64,000 bases of DNA from Petaurus breviceps papuanus (lineage: Eukaryota; Chordata; Mammalia; Diprotodontia; Petauridae). Every line of letters starts with the position of its first letter. Positions within the stretch are counted from its first letter, which is position 1. Shown in pieces: positions 11,334 through 23,914 of this stretch. The stretch lies in the NCBI GenBank assembly GCA_028583685.1, contig JAMXIF010000032.1:6625977-6689976 (forward strand), in the 5' to 3' direction. The notes beneath the pieces are model-generated. The model was not told the origin of the DNA, searched no databases, and was given only the letters and a program-made list of their open reading frames with translations. The position numbers and the translations under genes were made by a program.

Positions 11334-12363
11334 TCAACTTCTTTTTTTCTTCAAGAATGTTTTAAAGTCCTCTATTTCATTGAATGACCATATTTTCCTC
11401 TGAAACACGATACTCAGTTTTGCTGGGTAGGTGATTCTTGGTTTTATTCTCAGATCCTTTGACATCCAGAATATCATATTCCAAGCCCTCCAGTCCCTCA
11501 ATGTAGAAGCTGTCAGATCCTGTGTTATCCTGATTGTGTTTCCACAATATTCAAATTGTTTCTCCTTGGCTGCTTGTAATATTTTCTCCTTGATCTGAGA
11601 ATCCCAGAACCTGGGTATAATATTCCTTGGATGTTTCTCTTGGGGATCTTTTTTCAAGAGGTGATTGGTGGATTCTTTCAGCCTCTATTTTTACCTCTGG
11701 TTCTAAAGCATTAGGGCAATATTCCTTGAGAATTTCTTGAAGTATGATTTCTAGGGTTTTTTTTGGTCATGGCTTTCAGTTAGTCCAAGAATTTTTTAAA
11801 TTATCCCTCCGGTATCTATTTTCCAGGTCAGTGGTTTTGCCAGTCAGTTATTTAACATTGTCTTCTATTTTTTCATTTGATTGGATCTGTTTAATATTAT
11901 CTTGATTTCTCATAAAGTCACTAGCTTTCTTTTGCTCCAATCTAATTCTGAAGGAATGATTCTCTTCAGTAAGCTTTTGAGATTCTTTCTCCATCTGGCA
12001 AATTTGGCTTTTTAAGGCATTCTTCTCCTCATTAGCTTTTTTACCCCCTTTTGCCATTTGTGTCAGTCTATTTTTTAAGGTATTATTTTCGTTAGTCAGT
12101 TTGTTGACTCTCTTTTCATGATTTTCTTGCATCATTCTCATTTCTCTTCCCAATTTTTCCTCCACTTCTCTTATTTGGTTTTCAAAATCTTTCTTGAGCT
12201 CCTTATGTCCTGTAACTAATTCATATGTTTCTTGGAAGCTTTTGGTGCAGGAGTTCTGACTTTGTTGTCTTCCTCCTTTTCCATGCTTTGATCCTTTTTG
12301 TCCTGAAAAATAGGAATCTAAATTTGGATTGCTGTACTTGCTTTGATTACTTTACTTGCTCAT
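11334..12363 (-). pseudogene. HAL1 ORF1p-like gene remnant
   Basis: Length of about 1,030 bases fits an L1 ORF1 protein (human about 338 residues), an RNA-binding trimer that packages LINE RNA. The likely start is the ATGAGCAAG complement at 12363. A coiled coil is clear in 12165-11848 (heptads such as KLTNENNTLKNRL and KLTEENHSFRIRLEQ). The RRM and C-terminal domain are clear in 11657-11334 (ITQDLTASTLRDWRAWN, FNEIEDFKTFL). The 5' third is interrupted by stops and the frame shifts at least once between the coiled coil and the C-terminal domain, so it is dead. Kin at 57035-58051 reads IGLPESHNQKK at the RRM, a standard ORF1p landmark. Confidence 0.75.
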
Positions 12364-13264
12364 ATGGCCACTCGATTATTTTACTTTTGAACTTTTTGCC
12401 ACAGTAGAATTCTGCTTCCAGAGAGGAGAGTTTTGTCCCAAATCACTGGGTTTTTCTCAGCTTCCAGAGCTATTAGTTGGGTGCCCTCTCAGAAGCCTCC
12501 ATTGGCTTCTGAACACTGGTCCTCCTGCACCCCAGGACCTGCACCCTAGGCAGCAATCCAGATCCAAGCAGGTTAAAGCAAGAGTGATTACCCACAAGAC
12601 TGGTGACTTGGTCCCCCAACAATTTGCAGGCCAGGAACTCTGGAGCAGCCACGCAGCAGTGGGTGTATGTAGTGCCTCAGCCACTTCTGCCTCTAGGGGC
12701 AGAGGCCAAAGCACACTCCCACACCCCCTGTTCACACAAAGTCCACACTGAGCTCTCACCTTGTCTTTGGCATTTATGGGTTGATAATTCTGGAAACTGT
12801 CATGGCTGCTGGTGATCCACTCTCCAGAAGTCCCTCCAGCTGGGCCTGGTTGTGGCTGGCCTGAGGCTAAAACCAGGGGACTCACACAGGGCTGGGTTTG
12901 GCTCCCAGTATGCTGAGATGAACCCTTCCTGTTGGACTGCCAGGCTCTCTTCAGTGGGAGGTTTGTTTCTCTCTGTCACCTTGTGGGTTCTGTAGCCCTA
13001 AAGTTTGTTTAGAGTCATTTTTTATAGGTATTTGAGGTTGTTATGGAGGGGCCATATGGAGTTTTCCTGCTTCTATGCCACCATCTTGGCTCCACACCCA
13101 GACAATTATTTAAGGAAGAACAGTTGTTTGGCAGATGATTTTGTGCAGTGTTTTGCGGTGTTTACCTAAGGCTTCATATTTATTGGTAATTGCTCTGGAA
13201 TCTGGAGGTTTGGGTTCTAGTCATGAGATCATACCATTTAACTAGTCTCTCAGAAATGCAGTTT

Positions 13265-13390
13265 TTAGGTTGATGCTATCTTCCCCAATCAGAATGTGAT
13301 CTCTTTGGGAGCAAAGGCTAGCTTGTTTTACTCTGTGTATTCTCAGACAGAAACTTGGTATAGTCATAGTGCTTAGCAATTGAGACAATT
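13265..13390 (+). repeat. LINE2 3' end fragment
   Basis: tcttccccaatcagaatgtg followed by gcttagcaattgaga matches the LINE2 tail in sense. Confidence 0.5.
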
Positions 13391-13434
13391 AGAGAGAGGG
13401 ACTGAACTCAAAGAAATATCCTATACCAATGAAA

Positions 13435-13590
13435 GTCAGCACCTTCCATGCCATTTAAAACAATGAGAGTTTTCATGACTTGCTTATGGTCACATAGCCA
13501 GTATGTATCAAAGATGGAACTTAAAACTTGGCCTCCTTGGCTCTGAGGCCAGCTCTCTTTCCAGAAAATCATCCTGTCTCACATTGTAAG
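13435..13590 (-). repeat. Mar1/MIR-type SINE, antisense
   Basis: gcttatggtcacatagccag then ggcctccttggctctgaggc are complements of SINE landmarks. Confidence 0.55.
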
Positions 13591-13971
13591 AACTTAACAA
13601 AACCTTTTTCATTAATTCATATGCCAAATAGGGGATAATAACATTCACTTTGTCTACTTCACTTGGCTATGGCAAAAATAAAATGAGACTGTAGTACCCT
13701 CAAAATTAAGTGTGGTATAAATGTGATTAGCATTGAAATAATCTTGGCATAAGGATGTGGAAATTATAACATTCTTCCACTAAAACCCTCTTAGTTTCCT
13801 TTATTGAGGTATATAGATGTCCAGTGGTCCCCAGAAACAATGCAATCAGAACACAATCTCTGGAAGGTCCTACCAAGTCAGTAAGTCTTTGAATACAGAC
13901 CAATCAAAGGACAAGTCACATCAGGACCAGACTAGACAATATTGGGGAAGCTCATCACCAGCTAGAGAAAA
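13591..13971. other. Anonymous DNA
   Basis: Possible SINE tail near 13640-13740 (aataaaatgagactgtag); otherwise nothing recognised. Confidence 0.4.
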
Positions 13972-14186
13972 ATGTTAAACTTAGATTCAAGAAGAGTCAA
14001 GTTTGAATCCTGCCTCAGCCACTTACTAGCTATATGACCCTGGATAAGCCATCTAATCTCTCCCACCTTTAGTTTTTTTCATCTATAAAATGGAAATAAA
14101 AATAGCTCCTACCTCAAAGGGATTTTGTGAGGGTATAATGAGATAATATATGTCAAGGACTTTGTAAACCCTAAATTGTTATACAA
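13972..14186 (+). repeat. Mar1-type CORE-SINE
   Basis: Box-B-like gtttgaatcctgcctcagcc, then actagctatatgaccctgg, a CORE region and a tail ending gttatacaaatgcc. Confidence 0.7.
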
Positions 14187-14570
14187 ATGCCAGTTATTTT
14201 TAATTTTTTTGTCGTTATTAATTTGTTTGTTTACTTTTAGCTTACAAGATTCATTTCCACAATCCCTTGAGTTTCAAATTTTCTCCTCCTCCTTCTCCCC
14301 CCTCCCCATGGAGGCCTTCAATTAAGTACAAGATCTGCAAACACTTCTACATTAGACATTAGTCAGGTTATAAAGAAGGATTGTAATGGATGGAATGAAC
14401 AATGGGAAGGAGGAAACAAAACCAAACAAGAAAAAGAAAGAAAGCAGGTAATTTGCTTCAATCTGCATTCAAACTCTGTTCTTTCTATTTCTTTCTCTGA
14501 ATGTAGACATCTCTCTCCATCAAGAGTCTTTTGGAGTTGTCTTATAATCCTGAAATGCCAATTACTTTTA
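14187..14570 (-). mobile_element. 5'-truncated L1 3' end with target-site duplication
   Basis: The insert (about 14203-14554) begins on the plus strand with a T-rich A-tail complement and cttttagcttacaagattca, the L1 3' UTR antisense. It is flanked by atgccagttattttta (14187-14202) and atgccaattactttta (14555-14570), a 16-base target duplication with two differences. Only about 350 bases of 3' UTR were copied. It inserted at the tail of the preceding Mar1 SINE. Confidence 0.75.
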
Positions 14571-14619
14571 CCGTCCTCCTCCTCCTCATCATCACCAGTT
14601 TGGCCAAAGGTTGATATAT

Positions 14620-14644
14620 ATGTATGTATAATATATGTGTGTAC

Positions 14645-14675
<31 letters not shown>

Positions 14676-14710
14676 TATATACTTAGATAGATGATAGATA
14701 GATAGATTCA
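14620..14710. repeat. (TA)n, (CA)n and (GATA)n microsatellite
   Basis: Dinucleotide tract followed by gatagatagatagat. Confidence 0.85.
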
Positions 14711-14861
14711 GGATAGAGAGACTGTGCTAAAATTCAAAACTGGAGATGTAGTTTCTAATTCTGCATCCAATATTTATTTATCTGGGTGATCATGGGCAGT
14801 ACTTCATCTCTTTGAGACTCAGTTCCCTCATTATTATTATGAACACCTGTAATCCCTTCGT

Positions 14862-15123
14862 TGGGGCAGGTAGGTAGTGTAGTGGATTGAATGCCTGGCC
14901 TGGCATCAGGAAGACTCATCTTCATACTTCATACATTCAAAGCTGTCGTCAGACATTTACTAGATGTGTCACCCGGGGCAAATCACTTAACTCTGTTTGC
15001 TTTAGTCTCTCACCAGTATAATGAGCTGGAGAAGGAAATGGCAAACCATTCTAGGATCTTTGCCAAGAAAACCCCAAATAGAGTCATGAAGAGTCAGACA
15101 TAATGAAAAATAACTGAACAATA
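14862..15123 (+). repeat. SINE with RTE/BovB-like 3' half
   Basis: Head ggggcaggtaggtagtgtag, then tagatgtgtcacccggggca. The 3' half reads gagaaggaaatggcaaacca, tctttgccaagaaaacccca and agagtcagacataatg. That 3' half resembles the BovB/RTE LINE end known from ruminants, suggesting RTE machinery mobilised it. Full-length relatives lie at 20186 and 29636. Confidence 0.7.
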
Positions 15124-15206
15124 GTCATCACAAATGTGTAATATGACTCAAATTATTGGTGTTTATAAATGCTTTTTAGACCTTAAAGATGCAAGTGACT
15201 GATATT

Positions 15207-15255
<49 letters not shown>

Positions 15256-17149
15256 GTCTCTCTCTGTCGTGACCTGTTTTTTTATGGTATGCATTAGGCA
15301 TTTGACAGAGTTCTGTTAATCGACTGACAACTTATATAGGCAAAACCACAGACCCTTGAAGTATTTCAGCTTTATATCTTACCTATGCAATGTTACATGA
15401 GAAGGATCTAGCATTATATCACACTATGAAATCTGGCAGAAAGCAACTTTATGGATTAGGGCATGTGTCCTAAGGAATTACCACAGGCACAGAGAGACTT
15501 CACCATCATCACAAAGAAGACGATAAGTTTCAGATGTAGAAGTGGAATTCAGATATTCCTGAGGTCATAACCAGCACTTTACCAACTATTTCCTTCTTCA
15601 TCTATATGTATTTTACATTTATGATAGAGACATGTTTTCCAAAGGGTATTTGTTTGTTTTACTGATTTGAATTTCATCAAACTTTATATGCTTATTTATT
15701 GTAGGAATGGGTTTATGACTGCAAATGAGTGGTTGGAAGCTTCTGTGGAAATTGTGGAGGAGAACTGAGTACTGATTACAAGCATCTCATCGATTCATTT
15801 CCTCATACTCTCTGGCCCATTCATTCATAAACAAATACTGTACACAATGAAATGTTCAATGAACTGATAAATGAGATAGTCTGTCAAAAGCAGAAAGAAG
15901 ATCACCATTAGGACCCTAGCTCTTTGATACAGTGCAATGAAGGTCCACAGTCAGTGGATCCCTTGCTTGGATGGAAAATCAAGCTTGGTGCCCCAGATGA
16001 GAGAGATGAATCTCAAGGATCCCTAACTGAATAAACCATTGGACCTGAAGGCCCATTCCATGCCTTCACTGAGCGTAACTGGGGTCTCTGGCCATATCGA
16101 CTAGTTCTTATTAATCCAAAATTTTGACCCATAAATATGCAGGCATGTATCCTGTTTACTTCTGGGAATTTCACTCAAATTATTTTCAAGGAGAAAAGGA
16201 CATTCAGGAACCCCAGCTTTGGGAACTCAGTGAAAACCACTAGATGACTCATATTACAATGAGAGAATGAGGTGCCGACTGAGGCCAATTTAGACTGAGA
16301 CTCTTGGCTGTCATCTGAGAAGCTCCCTTTCCTTAAATGACCCACCACTGTGGTTTATAAGGGTTTGATGAGCTTGGGAAGCAAGTGGAACATTGTCAGT
16401 GAGTGGCATTTACCATGGGTCAAGTACCTTGTCATTCATTGATTGGTCAAAGTTGAACCAAGGGGGGGAACTTCCATAAAGATGAATTAAAGGAAAATTA
16501 CTTTTGCTGCAAATGGGTGCCATCACATTTGTGGCTGTGGACAGTTTCTTCATATTTAAATAATCCCAAACTTCTATTTCAGAGTGGTCTAGAAACTAGG
16601 CCAGTTATGAACATTTAAAACTGCCAGAATGACTCATTAGACTCAGTAGCTGACCTGTCAGTAAACAGCTAGTGTGATTAAAGACACAGTGGTTAGGTAG
16701 GCACAGGGGGTATGAGGAGTTTGTTCTTTCATTTATTACAAATACACACACACACACATGCACACACATCACCATTTCTTGATAACTTGTCTGAGGGAGC
16801 TGGCATCATTATATTTTCTTTTTTCATTTTTAACACTCTTTCTTTTGCATCACTTAAGTCAATTATGTGACTGCCAAGCCATGAGCTACAACTGAATTTT
16901 GCTTGCAAAAAATAATAATAATTATTCTACTTTCATCACCTTCATCAAGGGTGCTCACCATGTGGGTATAGATTATCTTCATTAAAAAATTCTGTGGAGA
17001 TAAGAAAGGAGGCATATGGATCAGGAGACATTAATATTCATTCAGTCATCATTTTTTTGTAATCATTACGTGTCTGAGATTTCCCTGCCCCCCCCCAGCT
17101 TTTGGTCTTTTTCTTGCTTTTCAAATCCCTTTCAGATACCTAAGAGATG
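15124..17149. other. Anonymous DNA with a (CT)n tract at 15209-15252
   Basis: Apart from the pure (CT)n run, a CA run near 16743 and nothing recognised as a repeat, this is among the least repeat-laden stretches in the window. No convincing exon was found. Confidence 0.4.
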
Positions 17150-17372
17150 CTATATAGGTGTTTTATATAGAGCACCAACTTAAGGCATGGACTTGAATCC
17201 TACCTTAGGTGCATATTGGTTCTATGAGTTTTGGCAAATCACTTAAGCTCTAGGAGCCTAATTTGTAAACAGGGGATAATATAAGTACCTACTTCTCAGT
17301 CTTATTATAATGGTCAAAAGTGATATCTATAAAGCACTTTGCAAACCTCTATATAAATGGCAGCAGTTGTAA
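17150..17372 (+). repeat. Mar1-type CORE-SINE
   Basis: ggacttgaatcctaccttag, gcaaatcacttaagctct and ataaagcactttgcaaacct in the expected order. Confidence 0.6.
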
Positions 17373-18659
17373 TATTTTCAAAATATCCACACCCTGGACT
17401 TCTATGTATATTTGATTGGAATAGTCATTCATCTCAGCCTTGCTTTCTTTAGTGGCATTTCTAATTACTCATAAATCACACAGGATACTGTGATATTAGA
17501 GTCTAAGTGTGGTATCTGACCATTGTCAAGAAACCAGAGGGAGGTCCCCAGTATGTTTAGTGGACACAATGCAGAAGATTTATGGGGGGTACATGAGTGA
17601 GTCACACAAGATGAGAAACCCTGAATAGCTTTAAATCTTCATTATTGGAGAGAGTACCCACATTGATTACCTCAGAGATACATTTAAAAAGGCTTTCATA
17701 AGAGTAGTGATTGCTTTAATGAAAGCAGCATCCTAATGAAATGAAGAGATGTTTACATTCAAAAAGTAATATTTGTGGCATGATTCTGAATAGATGGAAC
17801 TCATTTGAGTTCTGCCTATTTGAAATTTAGTTGTACTGGACTCCATGGAATACAAAGTTATATAGCTTTAGAGTTTGATTCTTCCCTAGCAAAATTCCTC
17901 TGACATCAAATCAAAAGACCCTAGAGTGCCCAACTTATAACTCCACTCAATAAAGTCACCATGAAGTTTAAGTGACAGAATAATGGACCTTAATGATCAG
18001 AAGGAACCTCAGGACCCACATCTTGCCTTTAGAAAGGAAAAGTAAGAGAGTCCTTATTTTACTGATAATGTCCTGACAGATTAATGGTCCTCATAAAGAC
18101 TATGTCCCCAAAATTGGCTTTAGATGATGTAGAATGAAACCTATGGGGGCTAACCATGATATAAAATGACTCCCAGTCATCCCCAATCAGAGCCATAATT
18201 AGGACAGGGATACTGAGGCCTTATTCTAGGGCACTAGAATTTAGAAGGCACTAATAACACATGACATTTTAGTAGGAAAGAAACAATTAAGCTGAGTACC
18301 TAGTTAGCAAGAATAATTGGTAAATATAGCAAGCTACCAGCTTACTTCTTCCCACCCTCTTTACTCCTCTGCCTTTGAACCCAAGATAAATGCTTCCTGA
18401 CATGATCTACCAGTACGTTCTTCCCCTGAGAAGCTACATCCCTGGGAGCAAACTTACAGTATCCTGGAAGTTGATGAAGTTGGTTAGAGGGCATATTTCC
18501 TGAAGCTTCCCCTGGGTATTTCCCTAGTGCTGCTTGTTCCTTGATGTAAAAATGACTAATTAGACTGGCTAGTTAGCACACTAGTATTGCCTATGGAGAG
18601 ACAAGCCAACTGAGGTCTGTGCTGATACCTTGAGGCCAATGGTTATAAAATCAGTTGCT
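17373..18659. other. Anonymous DNA
   Basis: Nothing recognised. Confidence 0.4.
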
Positions 18660-18835
18660 GATCTTATACATATTAATATATTTATATATTTTATTCATTT
18701 TATTATATATTTTTATTTATATATATTTTATATTTATTTATGTTATACATTAATAATATATCAATAATATAATAATTATGTTTATTTTATTTATTATATA
18801 TTTATATATTACATATATATATTACCTTTATAACG
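18660..18835. repeat. Extreme AT-rich low-complexity tract
   Basis: Nearly pure A/T with repeated tttatatattttatt-like units over about 175 bases. Confidence 0.8.
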
Positions 18836-18894
18836 TGCCTTCACTTCCTATTTACTGATACTAGGCCTAGATACTAGCCAAGAGTAAAAATATT

Positions 18895-20990
18895 CCTACC
18901 CTTCTTACTCTTTATTCCAGTGACATTGACAACTTACTACTGGCAAAACTATCTTTTCCATCATCTCCATCTACCACAATCCTACCCAACACACTGTCTC
19001 ACTCTAGATCTACCTCTCCCTCCTCTGTTCTGTCTGGAGTTTCTCCTCTGTAGTGAACAAATTTCATTTTTGAGTTCTTCCTCTCTTGCTCCTTCTATCC
19101 TCTGGCACTCACTGAAAACTAGCTCTTTTCTGGATAATATTTCATCTCTGCCCATGCTTACTAGCTCTGATTGCACTCTCTCATACCTCCATATTGTCCC
19201 ATCACTATTAGGTCCAACAGACAACAGAATAGTCTTTCTTCTCTGCATTGCATTTGCACACTCTCCTTCTACAGAAATCATTCAGAAGCCTCCTCTCTTT
19301 TGAAATTCATTCTATCCAAATTCCTCACCCAATCTAGATCCTAGTGATCATTATCTACTCATGTCTAGGACATTTTCTCTTCTTTATCAATGAGTTCAGT
19401 GCTGGCTCATAGTTCACATATACACTGAAGCTCCTATATTCATAATAAGCAATTTTGGCTTATATTTGTTATTCCTTCAAATATCCAAAATTCCAAATAT
19501 ATACATATATACACATACATGTATTATGTATATATGCATTTACATATACATGAATATGTATATGTAAATGCATATACATATTTATATGCAATGTGTATGT
19601 ATATATAGAGAGAGATAAATGTGTATCTGTACAAATATATTTGTATATGTACCACTGCTATTAATTTTTTTTCCTGCTTCTCCATCTCAGCTACACACAG
19701 GAATGTTGATACATTTGATTTGGCCATTACCAAATAGTGCTCTTTCATGTTCAAAATCTGTAAAATTATTTAATGTGGTCATACTTTTGATCATTCTGTC
19801 ACTTTTTATGCCTTTCTACTTACACTTGTGTTATTCAATGAATGTAGCTGGAAAGAATATCACAAAGCTATACTGACTAGGTCCACTACAAATTTATATC
19901 AGCTATTCTTAATTGTGCCCCTCATTATAACTAATCAATTCTATTCCTCCTCCCTAATTGATTCTTTATTATACTCATCACAGAAATTTTTATAAACATT
20001 TTCTTCTCTTCAAAAGCTTCCCATGCCACTTTTTTCCTCTCCTTCTCAGCTGAGCATCTCATTTCATACTTTACCCAAATAATTTTAGCCATTCACTGAG
20101 ATTTATTCTTTCCCTCTCTCTTTCTCATCTCATGTCCACCATTATCTTTCATTCTCTGATGAAGCGATGGCCTTTCTCCTTGCCAGGGTCAGCTGGGTGG
20201 TATGGTTGATAGAGTGTTATGCCCGAAGTCAGGTAGACTCTTCTTCCTGAGTTCAAATCTGACCTCAGATACTAACTGTGTGACCCCGAGCAAGTTGCTT
20301 AACCCTGTTTGCCTCAGTTCCTCATCTGTAAAATGAACTGGAGAATGAAATGGCAAACCATTTTAGTGTCTTTGCCAAGAAAACCCCAAATGGGGTCACA
20401 CATAGTCAGACACAAATGAAACAACTGAACAATACCACACTTGATTTCACCTTCTGCAAGAGATTTCCCCTATGATTGTTTCCATTCAATCCCTAATTTC
20501 CAGTCTCTCCCAGACTACTGGATACTTCCATGCTTCTTTCAAATATGTCAAGTCTTTTTCATCCTCAATAATTCCTCCAATGCCCACTTTTCCACTAAAT
20601 TCCTCGAAAGGGCCATCATACTCAGTTCCTGCTCTTCTCTCAATATCATTTAAACTCCTTTCAATATGGCTTCCAACATCATCATTCAAATGGTATGGTC
20701 ATCTTGAAACTTACCACTGATCTCTCTATTGTCAAATGTAATGGTCTTTTCTCAATCATCTTTCTTGACTTCCTTGTTGATCTTCTCTCCCTGAATATTC
20801 TTTTCTTATTACTCTCCTTTTGTAAATGTCCTCTCCATTTGGAAATCTGTACAAATATTTTGTATTCTGTGTGCATTTCATTCCTATAGTAGAATGGAAG
20901 TTCCTTGAGGGCAATTATTGCTTTTTCTTTTGTCTTTGTTTCTCTTATATCTGGAGCAAGATAGATAATTTGTTTTAAAGGAATTGACTT
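18895..20990 (+). repeat. LINE2, sense, interrupted by a SINE
   Basis: Ordered similarity to 4346-5689 (for example caatgagttcagtgct, ctccctaattgattc). It continues after the SINE insert with the cttccaacatcatcattcaa block. It ends in tagaatggaagttccttgag and gcaattattgc, the LINE2 3' end. No long frame survives. The TA/CA microsatellite at 19495-19640 lies inside. Confidence 0.6.
20186..20438 (+). repeat. SINE with RTE/BovB-like 3' half, inserted in LINE2
   Basis: Full-length: gggtcagctgggtggtatgg head, tgagttcaaatctgacctca box B, then aatggcaaaccattttagtg, tttgccaagaaaaccccaaa and catagtcagacacaaatgaa. LINE2 sequence lies on both sides, so the SINE is the younger. Confidence 0.75.
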
Positions 20991-21685
20991 AAAAGCAAAT
21001 CACCAGGGAGAGGGCCTTGAGACAGAAAGAGAATGGATTTTGGCATGCACAAATAAAGTATTTCCACTTAAAACTTTTCTCCTATTCTAGACAAAGTTGG
21101 GTTCTGTGCATGTTCCATTGATTCTTTTTAAAAGTGTCCACCTATGGGCATCCTGACCAATCCTAACCCCTATACTTCTATGATATATGAGTGAGTATGT
21201 GTCTGCTGCTGACTTAGTATGAGGAGAGAAGACACCAGTTCTGAAATCCTGCCACAAGAAAGATCCTCAAGTTCTCTCATTTGTGGTGGAGGCCTACTGT
21301 TTTATCATACAGTAACCAATAAACTGCCTGCCTCAGGGCCTTGAAGACAGAAGGAAATGAAGCATTCAAAGTAGGTCCAGGGTTACTTTTGGCAAAGGCA
21401 GCTGCAGGTTGACTATAATGAAAAGAAAAAGGAGCTAACAGAATGATAAAAGGCTATTTATTTGCTGCTGGATTTTCCAATGAAACTTTGTATGAAGCTA
21501 CTTTCAGGGGACTAAGTACTTTGACCTCCACATTCAAGAAACTGTCATGTAGGATAATTCTACTTTATAACCCTTTCTTATGGCCTTTGAAAAATGAGAA
21601 ATGTGTACTAGTAACATTAAAGCTGAGAACAGATATAGGCAGACCAAGGGATAGGTCAGATTGTGGTGCGTATTTGGGTAGATAG
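20991..21685. other. Anonymous DNA
   Basis: Nothing recognised. Confidence 0.4.
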
Positions 21686-21900
21686 TAATTGAATGAATTA
21701 ATGAAATTTAGGGCTTGCTTTTTGCCAGATAGTGTGCTAACAAGTGGGGATGCAAATACAAAAGACAGTCTCTATCCTCCAGAACCTGAGATTCAGTAGA
21801 GAAAAAAAATATGAGAAAGTGATGGCCAGAGATGGACATTTTGGTCTGGGAAGGAATAGTAAGGTGTCCTAGTGGGCATATGATTGACATGTCCTTTCCT
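21686..21900 (-). repeat. LINE2 3' end, antisense
   Basis: Plus strand tgccagatagtgtgctaaca then ctctatcctccagaacctga, complement of the LINE2 tail. A diverged continuation may reach about 22000. Confidence 0.5.
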
Positions 21901-23227
21901 GAAATAATTATAGGATTTGTTATAAGATTTGCTTACTTTACCTGCATCCAGAGGTGGAAAATGGAAGGTGGAGTAGGAGTGGTACATTCAGTGTGGCATG
22001 TCAGGAGAAAACATCATTAGGCGGCTGGAACTAGCTAAACATGGTTCACAAAAGGATCTCAATTGTAGGCATCTTAAATACCGGCAAGTATCAAAGAATG
22101 AATGATATGACCCTTGGCAAGAAGCTGGATCACAAATAGAGTTCTAATCAGGGTGTGGACTCAGCTCTGGGGCAAGAAGCAAGTATAACTCTGAGGAAAT
22201 TATTCTCAAGGATCAGTATCTGAAGCAATTGGAGTCCTGTATCAGGAAATGCCTCAGATTTACCCCAACTACCCTGCCCTGGCTGGCCGACTCTTTTTTG
22301 TCTTAATAGACCATAATCTGTAAGAGCAAGGCCAGTTAACTGGAGTTATATTCTATGTCTCCATCCATTCCTGAATCTATGAATAGAGGCCACTTCCTCT
22401 GGGCACATCTGGGTCTACCTTGTTGTTTTTTTTTTCCCCTCCATCCCAATTAATTTTAGTGAAGATTACATTTTTTTTAAAGTAGTCAAATTCCCCTATA
22501 TAGAAGGTTTTTTTTTTTCTTCAAAGTTCTTTACCTACTATGTCTAATCCCTTGGGCCTAGGACCTAGGCTATGACAGGCTATGACACTGAGTCAGACCT
22601 TGACACCTCTTTATTTGAGAAGTCTGAATTATCTTTAAGAGTTCTTAACTGTTTTCATGTCTTGTGAAGTCAGTAGGTGCCATCTCATAACAATATATTC
22701 AAATGAATAAAATAAAATATATAAAATTACAAAGAAAATCAATTATATTGAATTACAGTGTTTTTTTTTTTAAGTTTCTAGACCCTAGGTTAAGTGTCCA
22801 ATCTAAGATTTTCTTTGTTTCTGAGAAAACAGTAAGTTTTATCTAGTCCAATAACTCAGAAATTCCTTGCCTAGCTCCTTAAGTATTAGCTATATCCCAG
22901 TGGACAATTTCTATAGAACCCTTTGGTCAATTCACTTTAACTGTCCTCCATTTTCAACACAGACCTTCAGGTATAGCTTTGCTTAGTCATCCTTTTATTT
23001 TTATTATTGCTTTTCAAGGGGATTTTCAGTCAAGAAAACTTTCCTAATAACTTCTTGTCTAAGATCATCTAAGAACGATCTCTAATCCTTCCACAAAAAA
23101 ACCCAACAATTTACCATAGAGGTACACAACTTGATCCCTTAAATAATATAGTGGGCAATACACTAAAGGTTTTTACTCCTAGACTTTACTGTACAAAAAG
23201 TCTGATAATTGAAAATACTTTGTAGAA
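21901..23227. other. Anonymous DNA
   Basis: Nothing recognised. Confidence 0.4.
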
Positions 23228-23425
23228 GCAATATAGCATAATTTATAGAACATTGTCCCTGGAGTCAGGAACACCTCAGTTTGAAACTCAATTTTAGACC
23301 CTCACTAGCTTTGTGACCCTGGAAAAGTCACTTTACCTATCTAGGTCTCAATTTCATCATCGCTAAATGTGGGAGTTGGATGATTTTATGATCACCTTCT
23401 GGGTCTGGTTCTGATTGTCTGATAT
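23228..23425 (+). repeat. Mar1-type SINE
   Basis: ccctggagtcaggaacacct, actagctttgtgaccctgga and tctaggtctcaatttcatca in the expected order. Confidence 0.6.
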
Positions 23426-23914
23426 TATTATATCATTTTCCTCTTTGGAAAATAAAACTTCAATTTCATAGCCAGAAACTTTTCATTTTCTCTAATTTAT
23501 ATAACTGCGTCCACAAAACTTCTTTTGCAAAGATTTTTTTCTTTCTCATAACCCCTTCTTTAAAAGAGTAATTTAGCAAAGTACTAACAGAACTCTTTGA
23601 TAAATCTCTCTTCTAAAAAAATACCAACTTGTTCCCTTGTACTGGCATTGGATCTGAAATACTATTCTGTTCCAGGCTACCACATTCCATTGTCTGAGTT
23701 AGAGAAGAAAAATTATAGAAGAGGAAGAAGCCATAATAGCTGACACATTTGGCAGGCTATGAACTGCTTTGTGTCAGGAAAGTGTCTGGCATCTATTTTA
23801 ATGGATCTGAGGAATAGTTTCAAAGCTTCTTCTCAATCCAGAAGTGTAGAGACTATGTTGCAGCAGTGAATTTTTCCAGGCAGAGCTAGGAACTAGAAGT
23901 TTTTGAACCTAGGA
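23426..23914. other. Anonymous DNA
   Basis: Nothing recognised. Confidence 0.4.

Larger units (their letters stand above)
10239..13100 (-). mobile_element. HAL1 (half-L1, ORF1-only LINE), copy a, near full length
   Basis: On the minus strand the element starts with GGTGTGGAGCCAAGATGG (the L1-type 5' end, at about 13100-13080). It runs through a GC-richer 5' UTR, one ORF1-like gene (about 12363-11334), a 1.1-kb 3' UTR rich in purines, a (TA/CA) microsatellite and an A-rich end at 10239. ORF1 is followed directly by the 3' UTR, so the roughly 3.8-kb ORF2 of a normal L1 is missing. That is the definition of HAL1. Diverged flanking repeats (agacattttaaa before, agacaattatttaa after) are a plausible target-site duplication. 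Three relatives on the same strand lie at 40935, 55916 and 62010. Confidence 0.75.

Noticed and set aside
12356-12885. Overlapping frames of 131 and 142 codons on opposite strands
   Set aside because: They lie in the GC-richer HAL1 5' UTR; no gene-like motif.
15700-15775. Possible exon after a ttattgtag acceptor-like site (MTANEWLEASVEIVEEN)
   Set aside because: Only a short frame, no donor site or matching neighbour exon, and no recognised protein.
18920-19303. 127-codon plus-strand frame, serine/leucine-rich
   Set aside because: Pyrimidine-rich LINE2 DNA; composition explains the openness and no protein is recognised.
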